Positions 15,905-25,191 of a stretch of 64,000 nucleotides of DNA are shown here, in pieces (position 1 is the first letter of the stretch; the number at the start of each line of letters is the position of its first letter). The DNA comes from DAOPZC01 sp035353175 (GTDB lineage: Bacteria > Verrucomicrobiota > Kiritimatiellia > RFP12 > UBA1067). The notes under the pieces are model-generated. The model did no database searches. It worked only from the letters and a program-made list of their open reading frames with translations, and was not told the origin of the DNA. The DNA is taken from positions 62,001 to 126,000 of the forward strand of contig DAOPZC010000001.1 of NCBI GenBank assembly GCA_035353175.1. Reading direction: 5' to 3'. The translations under genes and the position numbers were made by a program.

Positions 15905-17353
15905 ATGACCTCACAGCCAAAAACAAAAACCCGGGTGGTGGCGATCGTCGGCCGCCCCAATGTCGGCAAGTCCGCAGTCTTCAACCGCATTGCGGGCAAG
16001 CGCATCGCCATCGTGCATGACGAAAGCGGGGTGACCCGCGACCGTCTGATGCGGGAAATCGATTGGGACGGGCAACGCTTCAGCCTGATCGACACGGGCG
16101 GCGTGATGGTGCTCACGGGACAGGCCGAAAAAAATCCGATCGAGGCGGGCATCCGCGCGCAGGTGGACTCGGCGCTCGGCGACGCGGCCGTGGCGATCCT
16201 GGTGGTGGACGTGCAACAGGGCATGCACCCCTTGGACGAGGAGGTCGCCCGCATCGTCCGCAAGGCGGGCGTGCCGTGCGTGGTCGCGGTCAACAAGTGC
16301 GACCAGCCGCAGCATGAGGCGGGGGTGGAGGAGTTCGCGCGCTTGGGCTTTTCGTGCTTCCCGGTGGCGGCTCAGCACAACCGCGGCATGGACGAGCTGA
16401 TGGAGGCCGTGCTGCCGCAGCTGCCCGAAGCGGCGAACGAGACGGTCGAGAAGCCGCTGCGGGTGGCGATCGTCGGTCGCCCCAACGCCGGGAAATCGTC
16501 GTACATCAACCGGCTGCTTCGGGCGGAACGCGTGATCGTTTCCGACGTGGCGGGCACCACGCGCGATTCGATCGACGTGCCGTTCACCATCGGGACCGGC
16601 GATCAGGCGCGCCACTACATTTTGGTGGACACGGCGGGCATGCGCCACAAACACCGCATCGACAACGCGGTGGAGCGGTTCAGCCTGTTCCGCGCCGAGG
16701 AGAGCGTGAAAGACGCTGACGTGGTGGTGCTGGTGCTCGATCCCGATCTGGGACCCACCGTGCAGGACAAGCACATCGCGGCGCTGATCCAGGAGAACAA
16801 GAAGGGGTGCGTGATCCTGATGAACAAGTGGGATCTCGCGATGGAGAAGGGGATGACCCAGACGCAGTCGGAGCCGGTGCTGCGCCAGGTGATGCCCTTC
16901 ATGAGCTATTGCCCCATCCTTTTCATTTCGGCCAAGACGGGCCTCAACATGCGCAAGAGTATCGAGGTGATCGACGCCGTGGCCGCGCAGACGCGCGTGA
17001 ACCTGCCGACCGGCATGCTGAACCGCACGCTGGTCGAGGCGACGCGCCGCGTGGTCGCGCCCTCGCGGGGCGGCAAGCGGCTGAAGGTCTACTACGCGGT
17101 CCAGATCGGCGTCGCGCCGATCTCCATCCGCATGTTCGTCAACGATCCCAAGCTGGCGACCAAACAGTATACTGACTTTATGACGCGCGCTCTGCGCGAG
17201 CGCTTCGGACTCGAAGGCGCGCCGGTCGACATCCTTTACCGCGCCCGCACGCGCCCCGAACCGGGGTCGCGCCCTTCCAACGCCGGACCGGCCAAGGGCC
17301 GCCCCGAAGAGGAAGAGAATCCGGCCGACCTGTTCGACGCGGAAATCGATTGA
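15905..17353 (+). CDS. der: Ribosome biogenesis GTPase Der (EngA)
   Basis: 482 residues from ATG 15905. Two tandem GTPase domains are clear: the first P-loop in VVAIVGRPNVGKSAVFNR with DTGG and NKCD, the second in VAIVGRPNAGKSSYINR with DTAGMR and MNKWD. A KH-like C-terminal domain (about 365-450) follows. Der is needed for 50S subunit assembly. The C-terminal tail is acidic (EEEENPADLFDAE). An upstream GTG at 15845 is possible, but the promoter position favours the ATG. Confidence 0.95.
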   Translation: MTSQPKTKTRVVAIVGRPNVGKSAVFNRIAGKRIAIVHDESGVTRDRLMREIDWDGQRFSLIDTGGVMVLTGQAEKNPIEAGIRAQVDSALGDAAVAILVVDVQQGMHPLDEEVARIVRKAGVPCVVAVNKCDQPQHEAGVEEFARLGFSCFPVAAQHNRGMDELMEAVLPQLPEAANETVEKPLRVAIVGRPNAGKSSYINRLLRAERVIVSDVAGTTRDSIDVPFTIGTGDQARHYILVDTAGMRHKHRIDNAVERFSLFRAEESVKDADVVVLVLDPDLGPTVQDKHIAALIQENKKGCVILMNKWDLAMEKGMTQTQSEPVLRQVMPFMSYCPILFISAKTGLNMRKSIEVIDAVAAQTRVNLPTGMLNRTLVEATRRVVAPSRGGKRLKVYYAVQIGVAPISIRMFVNDPKLATKQYTDFMTRALRERFGLEGAPVDILYRARTRPEPGSRPSNAGPAKGRPEEEENPADLFDAEID

Positions 17354-17396
17354 GCGCGGCGCGTGGTTTCTGGACACGTCGGGCGGTCCATTGGCG

Positions 17397-18809
17397 ATGC
17401 TCCGAAAAATCTCCATACAGTGGTGGCGTTTTTGGATGGCGGGCGAGGGGCTGTCGGTCAAGACCGGCCGGGCCCTGATCCTGTGCGTGCTCACCGGGCT
17501 GGCGGCGGGGCTGGCGGCGGCGGGCTTCTACTGGCTGCTGGAAACGGCGCGCTTCTATCTGAGCGAATCGCTCGCGCACTATTCTCCGCCCCTGGCGGCC
17601 GGCGAGGTGCCGCTCTATCCGGCCGCGCGCCACGCCGAACCGTTGCGCTGGGTGCTGCTGGTGCTGCCCGCGCTGGGCGGGCTGTTGGCGGCCCTGCTGG
17701 TCAAATGGTTTGCGCCGTCGGCGGGCGGGCACGGCACGGATGCGGCGATCTATGCGTATCACCGCAACGAGGGGCGCATCCCGTTCGCCGTGATTCCGGT
17801 GAAGGCGGTGGCTTCGGCGCTGGTGATCGGGTCCGGCGGCTCGGCGGGATGCGAGGGCCCTGTGACGCAGATCGGTGCGGGGTGCGGGTCCGCGATCGCG
17901 AGTCTCCTGAAGCTCGATGCCGCGGAGCGCCGCGTCCTGATGGCCGCCGGTCTGGCGGCCGGGGTGGGCGCGATTTTCCGCGCGCCGCTGGCGGGCGCGA
18001 TCTTTGCGGCGGAGATCTTCTACAGCGGCCTGGATATCGAGTACGAGGTCCTGATGCCATCGCTGGTGGCGTCGACGTTGGCCTATGCGGTGTTCGCCCT
18101 TTTTTTCGGCTGGCAGCCGCTTTTCGTCATGCCGGAGTATGCGTTCGACAACCCGCTCAAGCTGGTGCCATACCTGATTCTCGCGCTGGTGGTCGCTTCG
18201 GGAGCGAAGTTCTATATTCTGATTTTCCGGCAGACGGAATCGGTCTGCCGCGCGTGGCGGGTGCCGGGGTGGGTCAAGCCGGGCCTCGGCGGCGTGCTGA
18301 CGGGAGTCATCGGGTTCGTTCTGCCGCAGGTGCTGGGTTCGGGGTACGGGCTGATCCAGCAGGCCCTTTCGGTCGGCAGCCCGCTGACGGAGCGCTTCGG
18401 CGAGCTGTCGCTTGCGGCGCTGGTCCTGATCTTCTTCGGCAAGATCCTCGCGACGTCTTTCACGGTGGGCAGCGGCGGCAGCGGCGGCGTGTTCGGCCCC
18501 GCGCTGGTGGCCGGGGCGGCTTTGGGCGCGGCCACGGGGCTGACGCTGATGCGGGCCTTTCCGACGCTGGACCTGCATCCCGGCGCGTTCGCGCTGGTGG
18601 GCATGGCGGGCTTTCTGGCGGCGTCGGTGCGCGTGCCGATTGCGGCGATTATCATGGTCAGCGAGATCACGGGCAACCACGGCCTGCTGCTGCCGAGCAT
18701 GTGGGTGTGCGGCATCGCCTACTGGCTCGGCAACGGCTGGACCCTCTACCGCAGCCAAGTGCGCACGCGCGACTGTTCGCCCGCCCACAGTCCCCAAAGC
18801 CCGGCGTGA
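17397..18809 (+). CDS. ClC-family chloride channel or Cl-/H+ antiporter
   Basis: 470 residues from ATG 17397; a TTG two codons earlier is possible. It is a multi-helix membrane protein with the ClC signatures GSGGSAGCEGP (about 145-155; the gating glutamate is kept, but the usual arginine of GREGP is cysteine) and GSGGSGGVFGPALVAGA near 365, which matches GxFxP. LAASVRVPIAAIIMVSEITGNHGLLLP near 410 is the conserved helix region. No CBS domains are present. It starts 43 bases after der. Whether it is a channel or antiporter cannot be settled by eye. Confidence 0.88.
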   Translation: MLRKISIQWWRFWMAGEGLSVKTGRALILCVLTGLAAGLAAAGFYWLLETARFYLSESLAHYSPPLAAGEVPLYPAARHAEPLRWVLLVLPALGGLLAALLVKWFAPSAGGHGTDAAIYAYHRNEGRIPFAVIPVKAVASALVIGSGGSAGCEGPVTQIGAGCGSAIASLLKLDAAERRVLMAAGLAAGVGAIFRAPLAGAIFAAEIFYSGLDIEYEVLMPSLVASTLAYAVFALFFGWQPLFVMPEYAFDNPLKLVPYLILALVVASGAKFYILIFRQTESVCRAWRVPGWVKPGLGGVLTGVIGFVLPQVLGSGYGLIQQALSVGSPLTERFGELSLAALVLIFFGKILATSFTVGSGGSGGVFGPALVAGAALGAATGLTLMRAFPTLDLHPGAFALVGMAGFLAASVRVPIAAIIMVSEITGNHGLLLPSMWVCGIAYWLGNGWTLYRSQVRTRDCSPAHSPQSPA

Positions 18810-18870
18810 ACGACGGACTCCTCCGGATCGGAATCCGCCGCGCCCGGACTTCCCGGGTGTTTGTCCACGC

Positions 18871-18899
18871 TTGTGCATCCGGGCTGGCATTGCTAAACT
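18871..18899 (+). promoter_or_regulatory. Promoter of the CPA antiporter gene
   Basis: TTGTGC (18871-18876), 17 bases, TAAACT (18894-18899), about 58 bases before the ATG at 18958, which has a strong AAAGGAG Shine-Dalgarno. Confidence 0.5.
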
Positions 18900-18957
18900 T
18901 GAGCGACAAACAGAAAGCGTTCACCACCGAACGGTGGCCAAGTCAAAGGAGCGCGGT

Positions 18958-21600
18958 ATGCGGAAAAAGGTGACGGTGATTCTGACGCTCATGGCGTGCG
19001 CGGGAGTGGCCTTGGCGGGTGAGGGCGGGGCGGCGGCGCACGAGTGGGTTGTTCCCTCGGCCCGCTTCATCCTTCAGCTCGGCGTCTTGGTTTTCGCGGC
19101 CAAAATGGGCGGCCGGCTCTTCAACCGCTGGAATTTGTCCCGGGTGCTGGGCGAACTGACGGCGGGCGTGCTGGTGGGCCCGTGGCTGCTGGGCGGGCTG
19201 TCGCTTCCGCTTTTTCCGGACGGCCTTATGCGTGGGGCCAGCGGCTTTCTGAGCGTGCACGACCCGTTGTACGGCGTCGTGACGATCTCGCTCGTGGTCT
19301 TCTTCTTTCTCGTCGGGCTGAACACGGACCTGCGGCAGGTCCGGAGATCCGCCGCCGGCGGCATCGCTGCGGGGCTCGGCGGTTTCGCGCTCTGTTTTGC
19401 GGTCGCGCTCGTGCTGCTCGTGGCGGTGGTGCCCCGGCTGACCGGCGGCGCCGCGTGGGGATGGACCTCGCCGCTGGCGCTGCTGGTGAGCACCGCGGTG
19501 TCGGTTTCCTCCGTGGGCATGCTGACGCGGACGCTGGCGGCGAGGCAACGCTTCGAGTCCCCGGCCGGGACCGTGGCGCTGACGGCCGCGCTGACCGACA
19601 ACATGACGGGCCTCTTCCTGTTCACCGTTTTCTCGGGCGCTTTCGCGGCGGTGGAGAAGGGCGCTGCGCCCACCGCGTATCTGCTGGCGTCGATGACGCT
19701 GCGCGCGCTGATCGGCTTCGGCATCGTCGCGCTGTGCGGGTTTCCCATTGCGCGGTTTGTGAACGGGCTGGCCCTGCGCGAGAAGAACTACACCAGCGCG
19801 TTCGCGGTTTCGGCGGCCTGCCTGCTGATAGCTGGCGGGGTGATGGGGGCGATGGGGCTCTCGGTCATGGCCGGCGCGTACGTCATGGGCCTCGCGTTCT
19901 CCACGACGGATCTGCGTCACGAGATCCGCGAACGGCTCGATTTCGTCAGCGTGGTTTTGGTTCCCGCCTGTTTCGCCGCCCTCGGGATGCAGGTCGATCT
20001 CGGCTTGCTGGCGGAGACGCCGATGCTGTTGGGCATCGGCCTGCTCGTGGCGGGCGTCGTGGCGGCGAAACTGGTGGGCGGGGCCCTTCCGGCGGCCCTG
20101 GCGGAGCTCAACGGCGTGGGGTGCCTGCGCGTGGGGGTGGCGCTGCTGCCCCGCGGCGAGCTCTCCCTGGCGCTGCTGGCCGCCGTGGTGGGGATGGCCG
20201 CGCTGCCGCCCGGCGTCGTGTTCAGCGTCGTGTTGCTCGCGCTGGCGACCTGCATCTGCGGGCCGCTCGCGGCGAAGCCCGTGTTCGCCGCGGGCGGCAA
20301 CGGCACGCGCGAGAACTTTCCCGTGCCGGAGTCGGTGAAAATCGTTTTCAGGTTTCCTTCGCATCAGGCCGCCATGCTGATGATCAACCGGGCCGTGGAG
20401 ATCTTTGAGGACGACGGGTTCTACGCGCACCGGCTCAACCGGTATCAGGTGCTCTACCGCATCACGCGCGAGTCGCAGGTGATCCACCTGCAGGGGGTCG
20501 ACGGCGAAGTGACGTTCGAGTGTTCCGAACAGGAGCGCCCGCTCATCAACACGGTCATGCTGGAGCTCTCTTCGGGCGTCGAGCAGAGCCTGCGCGAATT
20601 GCAGAAGCCGCTGAACGACGCGGAGCTGCGCAAAAACCTGCAGAAGGCCGCGCCCGCCTCGGCGGCCGTCGTGGCCTCAAACATGCTCAAGAATCGGTTC
20701 GCGGTCGAGACGCTCAAGCCGCGGATGCTGGCCACCACCAAGCAGGGCGCGATCTCCGAGCTGGTGTCGCTGCTGTACGAGAACGGGCTGGTGATGGACC
20801 GCGAGCGCGCGGTGCAGTCCGTGTTCGAGCGCGAGCAGGGGCTCTCCACCGGGCTCGAGCACGGCTTGGCGATTCCGCATGCCCGCACGGATGCGGTGAC
20901 GCGGCTGGTGTGCGCGGTCGGCCTCAAGAAGGAGGGCTTGGATTTCGACGCGGCTGACGGCAAGCCCGCCCGGATCGTGGTGCTGGTGCTGGCCCCCGAC
21001 AATGCGGCCACGCCGCAGCTGCAGCTGATCGCCCAGGTGTGCCGGATGCTGGACGAGAAGGGCCGTGCGGCGCTGCTGGCCTGCGAGACGGCGGAGGACA
21101 TGTACGGCGTGCTGACGGCGGGGGTGGTTCCCGCAGCGCCGGCGGCGGGCGGCCGGCAGCCCTCGCCGCTGAGGGCCAGCCTCCAGTGGCAGAGCATTTC
21201 GCTCGAGATGGCGCCCGCGGATCAGGCGCAGACGGTCGCGCTCCTGCTGGCGCTGTGCGCGCGCAGCGGCGCGGTGGGGACGGTCGAGGAGATCCGCAGG
21301 GAGATCCAGGCGCTTCCGTCCTGCGCGCCCGAGCGGATTGGCGAGGGCGCCGCGCTGTTCACGGTCGAGACGCAGAACGTGTACCGGACGGTCGTGGCCG
21401 TGGGCGTCAGCGCGCAGGGCGTGTCCTGCGCCTGCGGCGCGGCCTGCCGCGTCTGTGTGATGGTGCTCTATCCGCCCTCTGCGGCCTCCGGCCTGCCGTC
21501 CCTCAAAGAGGCGCTGGCGCGCGCGCTGTGCGCCGAAGGTCTCGCCGCCCTGCTCGCCGCCAAGAACAGTCAGGACGCGCTCGCGGTGCTGCTGAAATAG
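18958..21600 (+). CDS. CPA-type cation/proton antiporter fused to two PTS EIIA-like domains
   Basis: 880 residues from an ATG with AAAGGAG upstream. Residues 1-20 form a signal-like segment, then about 12-13 helices (about 30-450) of the Kef/NhaP-type exchanger family (for example LSRVLGELTAGVLVGPWLLG and a membrane aspartate in LTDNMTGLFLF). A linker (about 455-570) leads to a PTS EIIA type-2-like domain, with GLEHGLAIPHARTDAV near residue 638 keeping the phospho-accepting histidine. A second EIIA-like domain fills the C-terminus (about 740-880); it aligns well (RTVVAVGVSAQGV against TRLVCAVGLKKEGL) but has lost the histidine. The fusion suggests PTS or phosphotransfer control of ion exchange. 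The transported ion is unknown. Confidence 0.85.
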   Translation: MRKKVTVILTLMACAGVALAGEGGAAAHEWVVPSARFILQLGVLVFAAKMGGRLFNRWNLSRVLGELTAGVLVGPWLLGGLSLPLFPDGLMRGASGFLSVHDPLYGVVTISLVVFFFLVGLNTDLRQVRRSAAGGIAAGLGGFALCFAVALVLLVAVVPRLTGGAAWGWTSPLALLVSTAVSVSSVGMLTRTLAARQRFESPAGTVALTAALTDNMTGLFLFTVFSGAFAAVEKGAAPTAYLLASMTLRALIGFGIVALCGFPIARFVNGLALREKNYTSAFAVSAACLLIAGGVMGAMGLSVMAGAYVMGLAFSTTDLRHEIRERLDFVSVVLVPACFAALGMQVDLGLLAETPMLLGIGLLVAGVVAAKLVGGALPAALAELNGVGCLRVGVALLPRGELSLALLAAVVGMAALPPGVVFSVVLLALATCICGPLAAKPVFAAGGNGTRENFPVPESVKIVFRFPSHQAAMLMINRAVEIFEDDGFYAHRLNRYQVLYRITRESQVIHLQGVDGEVTFECSEQERPLINTVMLELSSGVEQSLRELQKPLNDAELRKNLQKAAPASAAVVASNMLKNRFAVETLKPRMLATTKQGAISELVSLLYENGLVMDRERAVQSVFEREQGLSTGLEHGLAIPHARTDAVTRLVCAVGLKKEGLDFDAADGKPARIVVLVLAPDNAATPQLQLIAQVCRMLDEKGRAALLACETAEDMYGVLTAGVVPAAPAAGGRQPSPLRASLQWQSISLEMAPADQAQTVALLLALCARSGAVGTVEEIRREIQALPSCAPERIGEGAALFTVETQNVYRTVVAVGVSAQGVSCACGAACRVCVMVLYPPSAASGLPSLKEALARALCAEGLAALLAAKNSQDALAVLLK

Positions 21601-21662
21601 ACCGCGCTCGCGGCGCCGAGGAGCGATCTGAGCCAGCGCGCTCTCTGTACCCGCGAGGGGCC

Positions 21663-23876
21663 TCAGAACTTTTTGTGGAAGGTGCGGTGGATCACGTCGA
21701 GCTGCTGCTCGCGCGTGAGCTTGATGAAGTTCACGGCGTAGCCCGAGACGCGGATCGTGAGCTGCGGGTATTTTTCGGGGTGGTCCATGGCGTCCAGCAG
21801 CAGCTCGCGCTGCAGGACGTTGACGTTGATGTGGTGCCCCTTTTCCGTGAAGTAGCCGTCCAGCAGGCTCACCAGGTTTTCGATGCGTTCCGGGGCTTCG
21901 CGTCCGAGCGCGTCCGGCACGATCGAGAAGGTGTAAGAGATGCCGTCCTCGCTGTGGTCGTAGGGCAGCTGCGCCACGGACTTCATGGAAGCGATGCAGC
22001 CGTGCGAGTCGCGCCCGTGCATGGGGTTTGCGCCGGGCGCGAACGGGTCGCCCTTTTTGCGGCCGTCCGGCGTGGAGCCGGTCTTCTTGCCGTAGACCAC
22101 GTTCGAGGTGATGGTGAGGATCGACAGCGTGGGTTTGGCGTGGCGGTAGGTGCGATGCTTGGAGAGGCGCCCCATGAAGGTTTTGACCACCTCGATCGCG
22201 ATCTCGTCCACGCGCGGGTCGTTGTTGCCGAATTTCGGGAAGTCGCCCTCGATCTCGAAATCCACGGCCAGGCCGCGCGCGTCGCGGATCGGCTTGACCT
22301 TGGCGTACTTGATCGCCGAGAAGGCGTCCGCCACGACCGAGAGCCCGGCGACGCCGCAGGCCGCCGTGCGGAAGACGTCTTCGTCGTGCAGCGCCATCTG
22401 GATGCGCTCGTAGCAGTACTTGTCGTGCATGTAGTGGATGACGTTGAGCGTGTTGATGTAGAGGCGCGAGAGCCAGCGGCAGATCTGGTCGAACTTGCGG
22501 ACGATCTCGTCGTAGTCGAGGTACTCGGAGGTGACGGGCGCCATCTCGGGGCCGACCTGCTGGCCGGTGATCTCGTCCTTGCCGCCGTTGATGCAGTAGA
22601 GCAGGGCCTTGGCGAGGTTGGCGCGCGCGCCGAAGAACTGCATCTGCTTGCCGATGCGCATGGCCGAGACGCAGCAGGCGATGCCGTAGTCGTCGCCGAA
22701 CTTCTCGCGCATCAGCTCGTCGTTCTCGTACTGGATCGACGAGGTCTCGATCGAGAGCCGCGTGCAAAAACGCTTGAACGGGTCAGGCAGGCGCGGGCTC
22801 CACAGCACGGTCATGTTCGGCTCCGGCGCGGGGCCGAGGTTGGTGAGCGTGTGCATGAAGCGGTAGGTCATCTTGGTGACCATGTGGCGGCCGTCCACGC
22901 CGATGCCGCCGAGCGACTCGGTGATCCACGTGGGGTCGCCCGAGAAGAGCGCGTCATAGTTGGGCGTGCGCAGGAAGCGCACGAGGCGCAGCTTCATCAC
23001 GAAATGATCGACGAACTCCTGGATCTGCGCTTCGGTGTAGCGGCCCGAGGCCAGATCGCGTTCGGCGAAGATGTCGAGGAAGGTGGAGACGCGGCCGAGC
23101 GACATGGCGGCGCCGTTCTGCTCTTTGATGGCGGCGAGGTAGGCGAAGTAGAGCCACTGGATCGCCTCTTGCGTGTCCCGCGCGGGCTGCGAGATGTCGT
23201 AGCCGTAGGCGGTCGCCATGGCTTTCAGCTCCTGGAGCGCGCGGATCTGTTCGGAGATTTCCTCGCGCAGCTGGATCGCTTCGAGGTCCATGGCGTCAAA
23301 CACGTGGCGGGCCTTGGCGGACTCTTTGTGGGCGATCAGGAAATCGATGCCGTAGAGCGGCAGGCGGCGGTAGTCGCCGATGATGCGGCCGCGGCCGTAG
23401 GCGTCGGGCAGTCCGGTGATGATGCCGGTGTGGCGGGCGAGCTTCATCTCCTCCGAATAGGCGTCGAAAACGCCGTCGTTGTGGGTCTTGCGGTATTTGA
23501 AGACGTTCTCAATCTCGTGCGGAAGTTCGCGGTCATAGGCCTTCAGCGAGGACTCGACCATGCGGATGCCGCCGAACGGCATGATGGCGCGTTTGAGCGG
23601 GGCGTCCGTCTGAATGCCGACGATCTGCTCGAGCTCGCGGTCGATATAGCCGGGCGCGTGCGAGGTGATCGTGGAGATGCGCGTGTTGTCGATGTCGTAG
23701 ACGCCGCCGCGGACGCGCTCCTGCTGCAGGAGGTCTTGGACTTTCGCCCACAGCGTGCGGGTCCGGGCGGTGGTCGGCGCCAGAAACGCGTCGTCGCCGT
23801 CATACGGCGTGTAATGCGTAACGATGTGCTCGCGCACGTTGATGTTGATCCGCCAAATATCCTGGGATAACGACAT
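21663..23876 (-). CDS. pflB: Pyruvate formate-lyase (formate C-acetyltransferase)
   Basis: 737 residues, a near-normal PflB length. The catalytic pair in GIACCVSAM (Cys401, Cys402) and the C-terminal glycyl-radical loop RVSGYAVNF (Gly712) are intact, and the CC pair identifies a PFL rather than a diol dehydratase. It converts pyruvate and CoA to acetyl-CoA and formate anaerobically, in the cytoplasm. The activating enzyme PflA is not next to it and must lie elsewhere. It has a strong own promoter (23907-23935) with a 23-base leader. It converges on the CPA antiporter gene. It is an anaerobic fermentation marker that fits the Ech hydrogenase. Confidence 0.95.
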   Translation of the reverse strand: MSLSQDIWRININVREHIVTHYTPYDGDDAFLAPTTARTRTLWAKVQDLLQQERVRGGVYDIDNTRISTITSHAPGYIDRELEQIVGIQTDAPLKRAIMPFGGIRMVESSLKAYDRELPHEIENVFKYRKTHNDGVFDAYSEEMKLARHTGIITGLPDAYGRGRIIGDYRRLPLYGIDFLIAHKESAKARHVFDAMDLEAIQLREEISEQIRALQELKAMATAYGYDISQPARDTQEAIQWLYFAYLAAIKEQNGAAMSLGRVSTFLDIFAERDLASGRYTEAQIQEFVDHFVMKLRLVRFLRTPNYDALFSGDPTWITESLGGIGVDGRHMVTKMTYRFMHTLTNLGPAPEPNMTVLWSPRLPDPFKRFCTRLSIETSSIQYENDELMREKFGDDYGIACCVSAMRIGKQMQFFGARANLAKALLYCINGGKDEITGQQVGPEMAPVTSEYLDYDEIVRKFDQICRWLSRLYINTLNVIHYMHDKYCYERIQMALHDEDVFRTAACGVAGLSVVADAFSAIKYAKVKPIRDARGLAVDFEIEGDFPKFGNNDPRVDEIAIEVVKTFMGRLSKHRTYRHAKPTLSILTITSNVVYGKKTGSTPDGRKKGDPFAPGANPMHGRDSHGCIASMKSVAQLPYDHSEDGISYTFSIVPDALGREAPERIENLVSLLDGYFTEKGHHINVNVLQRELLLDAMDHPEKYPQLTIRVSGYAVNFIKLTREQQLDVIHRTFHKKF

Positions 23877-23906
23877 GGGGCACAGCCTTTCGTAAAAACC
23901 TGTCTT

Positions 23907-23935
23907 ATTATAAATGCGGCCGTGCTTTTGCTCAA
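23907..23935 (-). promoter_or_regulatory. Strong promoter of pflB
   Basis: On the minus strand TTGAGC (23935-23930), 17 bases, then a consensus TATAAT (23912-23907). This is the best -10 in the window. The predicted leader is about 23 bases. Confidence 0.7.
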
Positions 23936-24077
23936 ATGAAAACGCGAGAAATGAAGACGGCCGGGACGCGATGGGACGCCGATGGATGGCGGTGCTGGCG
24001 GAAGGCGGGCGTCAATGCGTCGGGCTTCGGCCGCCGCGGCGGGAACTGTGGCCGGGGGCAAGGACGGGAGAAAAGAC

Positions 24078-24154
24078 TGGTGCGCCTGGCGGGGATCGAA
24101 CCCACAACCTTCGGCTTCGGAGGCCGACACTCTATCCAATTGAGCTACAGGCGC
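24078..24154 (-). tRNA. tRNA-Arg (anticodon CCG)
   Basis: 77 bases including an encoded CCA. The acceptor stem GCGCCTG/CAGGCGC pairs fully, the anticodon stem is TCGGC/GCCGA with loop CTCCGAA (anticodon CCG, reads CGG), and GGTTCGATCC forms the T arm. It lies between pflB and the response-regulator pair. Confidence 0.95.
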
Positions 24155-24170
24155 GCAAAAAAGTGGACGT

Positions 24171-24199
24171 ATATTAAAAGTTGGGGCCGCAAACTGCAA
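24171..24199 (-). promoter_or_regulatory. Promoter of tRNA-Arg
   Basis: Minus strand TTGCAG (24199-24194), 17 bases, TAATAT (24176-24171), about 16 bases before the mature tRNA 5' end. Confidence 0.5.
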
Positions 24200-24237
24200 G
24201 CTCGATATTCGGTCTTGCCCTGTTCAGCCGCCCGCCT

Positions 24238-24588
24238 TCATGAGCGGCGGAGTGCGTCCTGGGCGGAGCGTAAGCCGACGTCGGGGCTTTGCGCGTCCAC
24301 ATCCTGCGCCGGGCGCCAGTCGCCGTTGATGCCGTTGTGCTGCCAGTTCTGCAGTTCGATGACCAGGCCACAGACGCCGAAGGAGTCGCCGATTTCGTTG
24401 AAAAGGGTTTCGACCATGGCGGGCGTCAGCGGGTGCGGGAAGCCGGGGAGGCGTTGGAGTTTGCCATGGATATAGACCGTGCCGCGGCAAGCGTGGTGCG
24501 ACAGCCAACCGAGATCGATCTGGTTTCGCACAAAGAGTTTGCGGACGTTCAGGTTGATCTCCATGTCGGGCACGGCGCTGTAGTTCAT
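24238..24588 (-). CDS. Small protein of unknown function coupled to a response regulator
   Basis: 116 residues. The ATG at 24588 overlaps the TGA of the response regulator (ATGA), a sign of translational coupling. The central part (IDLGWLSHHACRGTVYIHGKLQRLPGF, here quoted in pieces: GWLSHHACRGTVYIHGKL, then QRLPGF) has the look of a small alpha/beta domain such as BON, but I cannot assign it. The C-terminus is polar and probably disordered. There is no signal peptide. It probably works with the response regulator. Confidence 0.6.
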   Translation of the reverse strand: MNYSAVPDMEINLNVRKLFVRNQIDLGWLSHHACRGTVYIHGKLQRLPGFPHPLTPAMVETLFNEIGDSFGVCGLVIELQNWQHNGINGDWRPAQDVDAQSPDVGLRSAQDALRRS

Positions 24589-24983
24589 GGGACGTCCCCG
24601 CCATCGCCGATGAGCGAGACGATCTTCTCGTTCAGGGTTGCGACGGTAAACGGTTTGTAGATGATGTCGGCCGTGCCCTCCGCAAATTCAGTCTTCCAGA
24701 GCTCCATGGCCGTTTTCGATTCCGTGCTGAACGCGCCGAAATCGCCGGTGATGAAAAGCACCGGCGGATGTTTGGCCCCGCACAGGTCTTTGAACACCTC
24801 GAGGCCGTTTTTAACGGGCATGCAGATGTCCAGCAGCACGAGGTCGATCGGGTGCTCGCGGAAAAGCGTGAAGAATTCGGCGCAGTCGGTCGTCGTGAAG
24901 GTCTGATATCCCTTGCTGTCCAGGACTTTCCCGATAAAGTCCATGATGGACGGGTCATCATCCAGCGCGAGTATTCTCTTCAT
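24585..24983 (-). CDS. Single-domain response regulator (CheY-like receiver)
   Basis: 132 residues from ATG 24983; a longer frame to 25034 lacks support. All receiver residues are visible: acidic pocket LALDDDPS, phospho-acceptor in VLLDICMP (about residue 54), the threonine in FITGDF, and lysine in IIYKPF. There is no output domain, and no histidine kinase lies nearby. An inserted segment between FITGDF and the lysine (FSTESKTAMELWKTEFAEG) is somewhat long for CheY. It shares an ATGA overlap with the downstream small gene. Confidence 0.88.
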   Translation of the reverse strand: MKRILALDDDPSIMDFIGKVLDSKGYQTFTTTDCAEFFTLFREHPIDLVLLDICMPVKNGLEVFKDLCGAKHPPVLFITGDFGAFSTESKTAMELWKTEFAEGTADIIYKPFTVATLNEKIVSLIGDGGDVP

Positions 24984-25163
24984 TTTCGATCCGCCTTTGA
25001 AGGTGCCGTTTCGATATCCGGAATCGTGTCCCATAGTACAAGAACAGATATCATGGTGCCTCTTCCCGGCGACGATGTCAAGGTACGGCGTCGCGGATCA
25101 ACGGCCGTCTTGCAGGCGGGGAAAAACAGGAAGGCGGGGCCCTCGGCGTTGCGGGCGGTGTTG

Positions 25164-25187
25164 AAAAGCGGGCCGCATGCGGCCCGC
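25164..25187 (-). terminator. Rho-independent terminator after the M20 dipeptidase
   Basis: A perfect 20-base palindrome (25168-25187, GCGGGCCGCATGCGGCCCGC) is followed on the minus strand by TTTT, just after the stop at 25192. Confidence 0.65.
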
Positions 25188-25191
25188 GCGG

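Noticed and set aside
21039..23870. 943-codon plus-strand open frame across the antiporter end and pflB
   Set aside because: It overlaps two clear genes in other frames and has low-complexity composition; the pflB frame is unambiguous.
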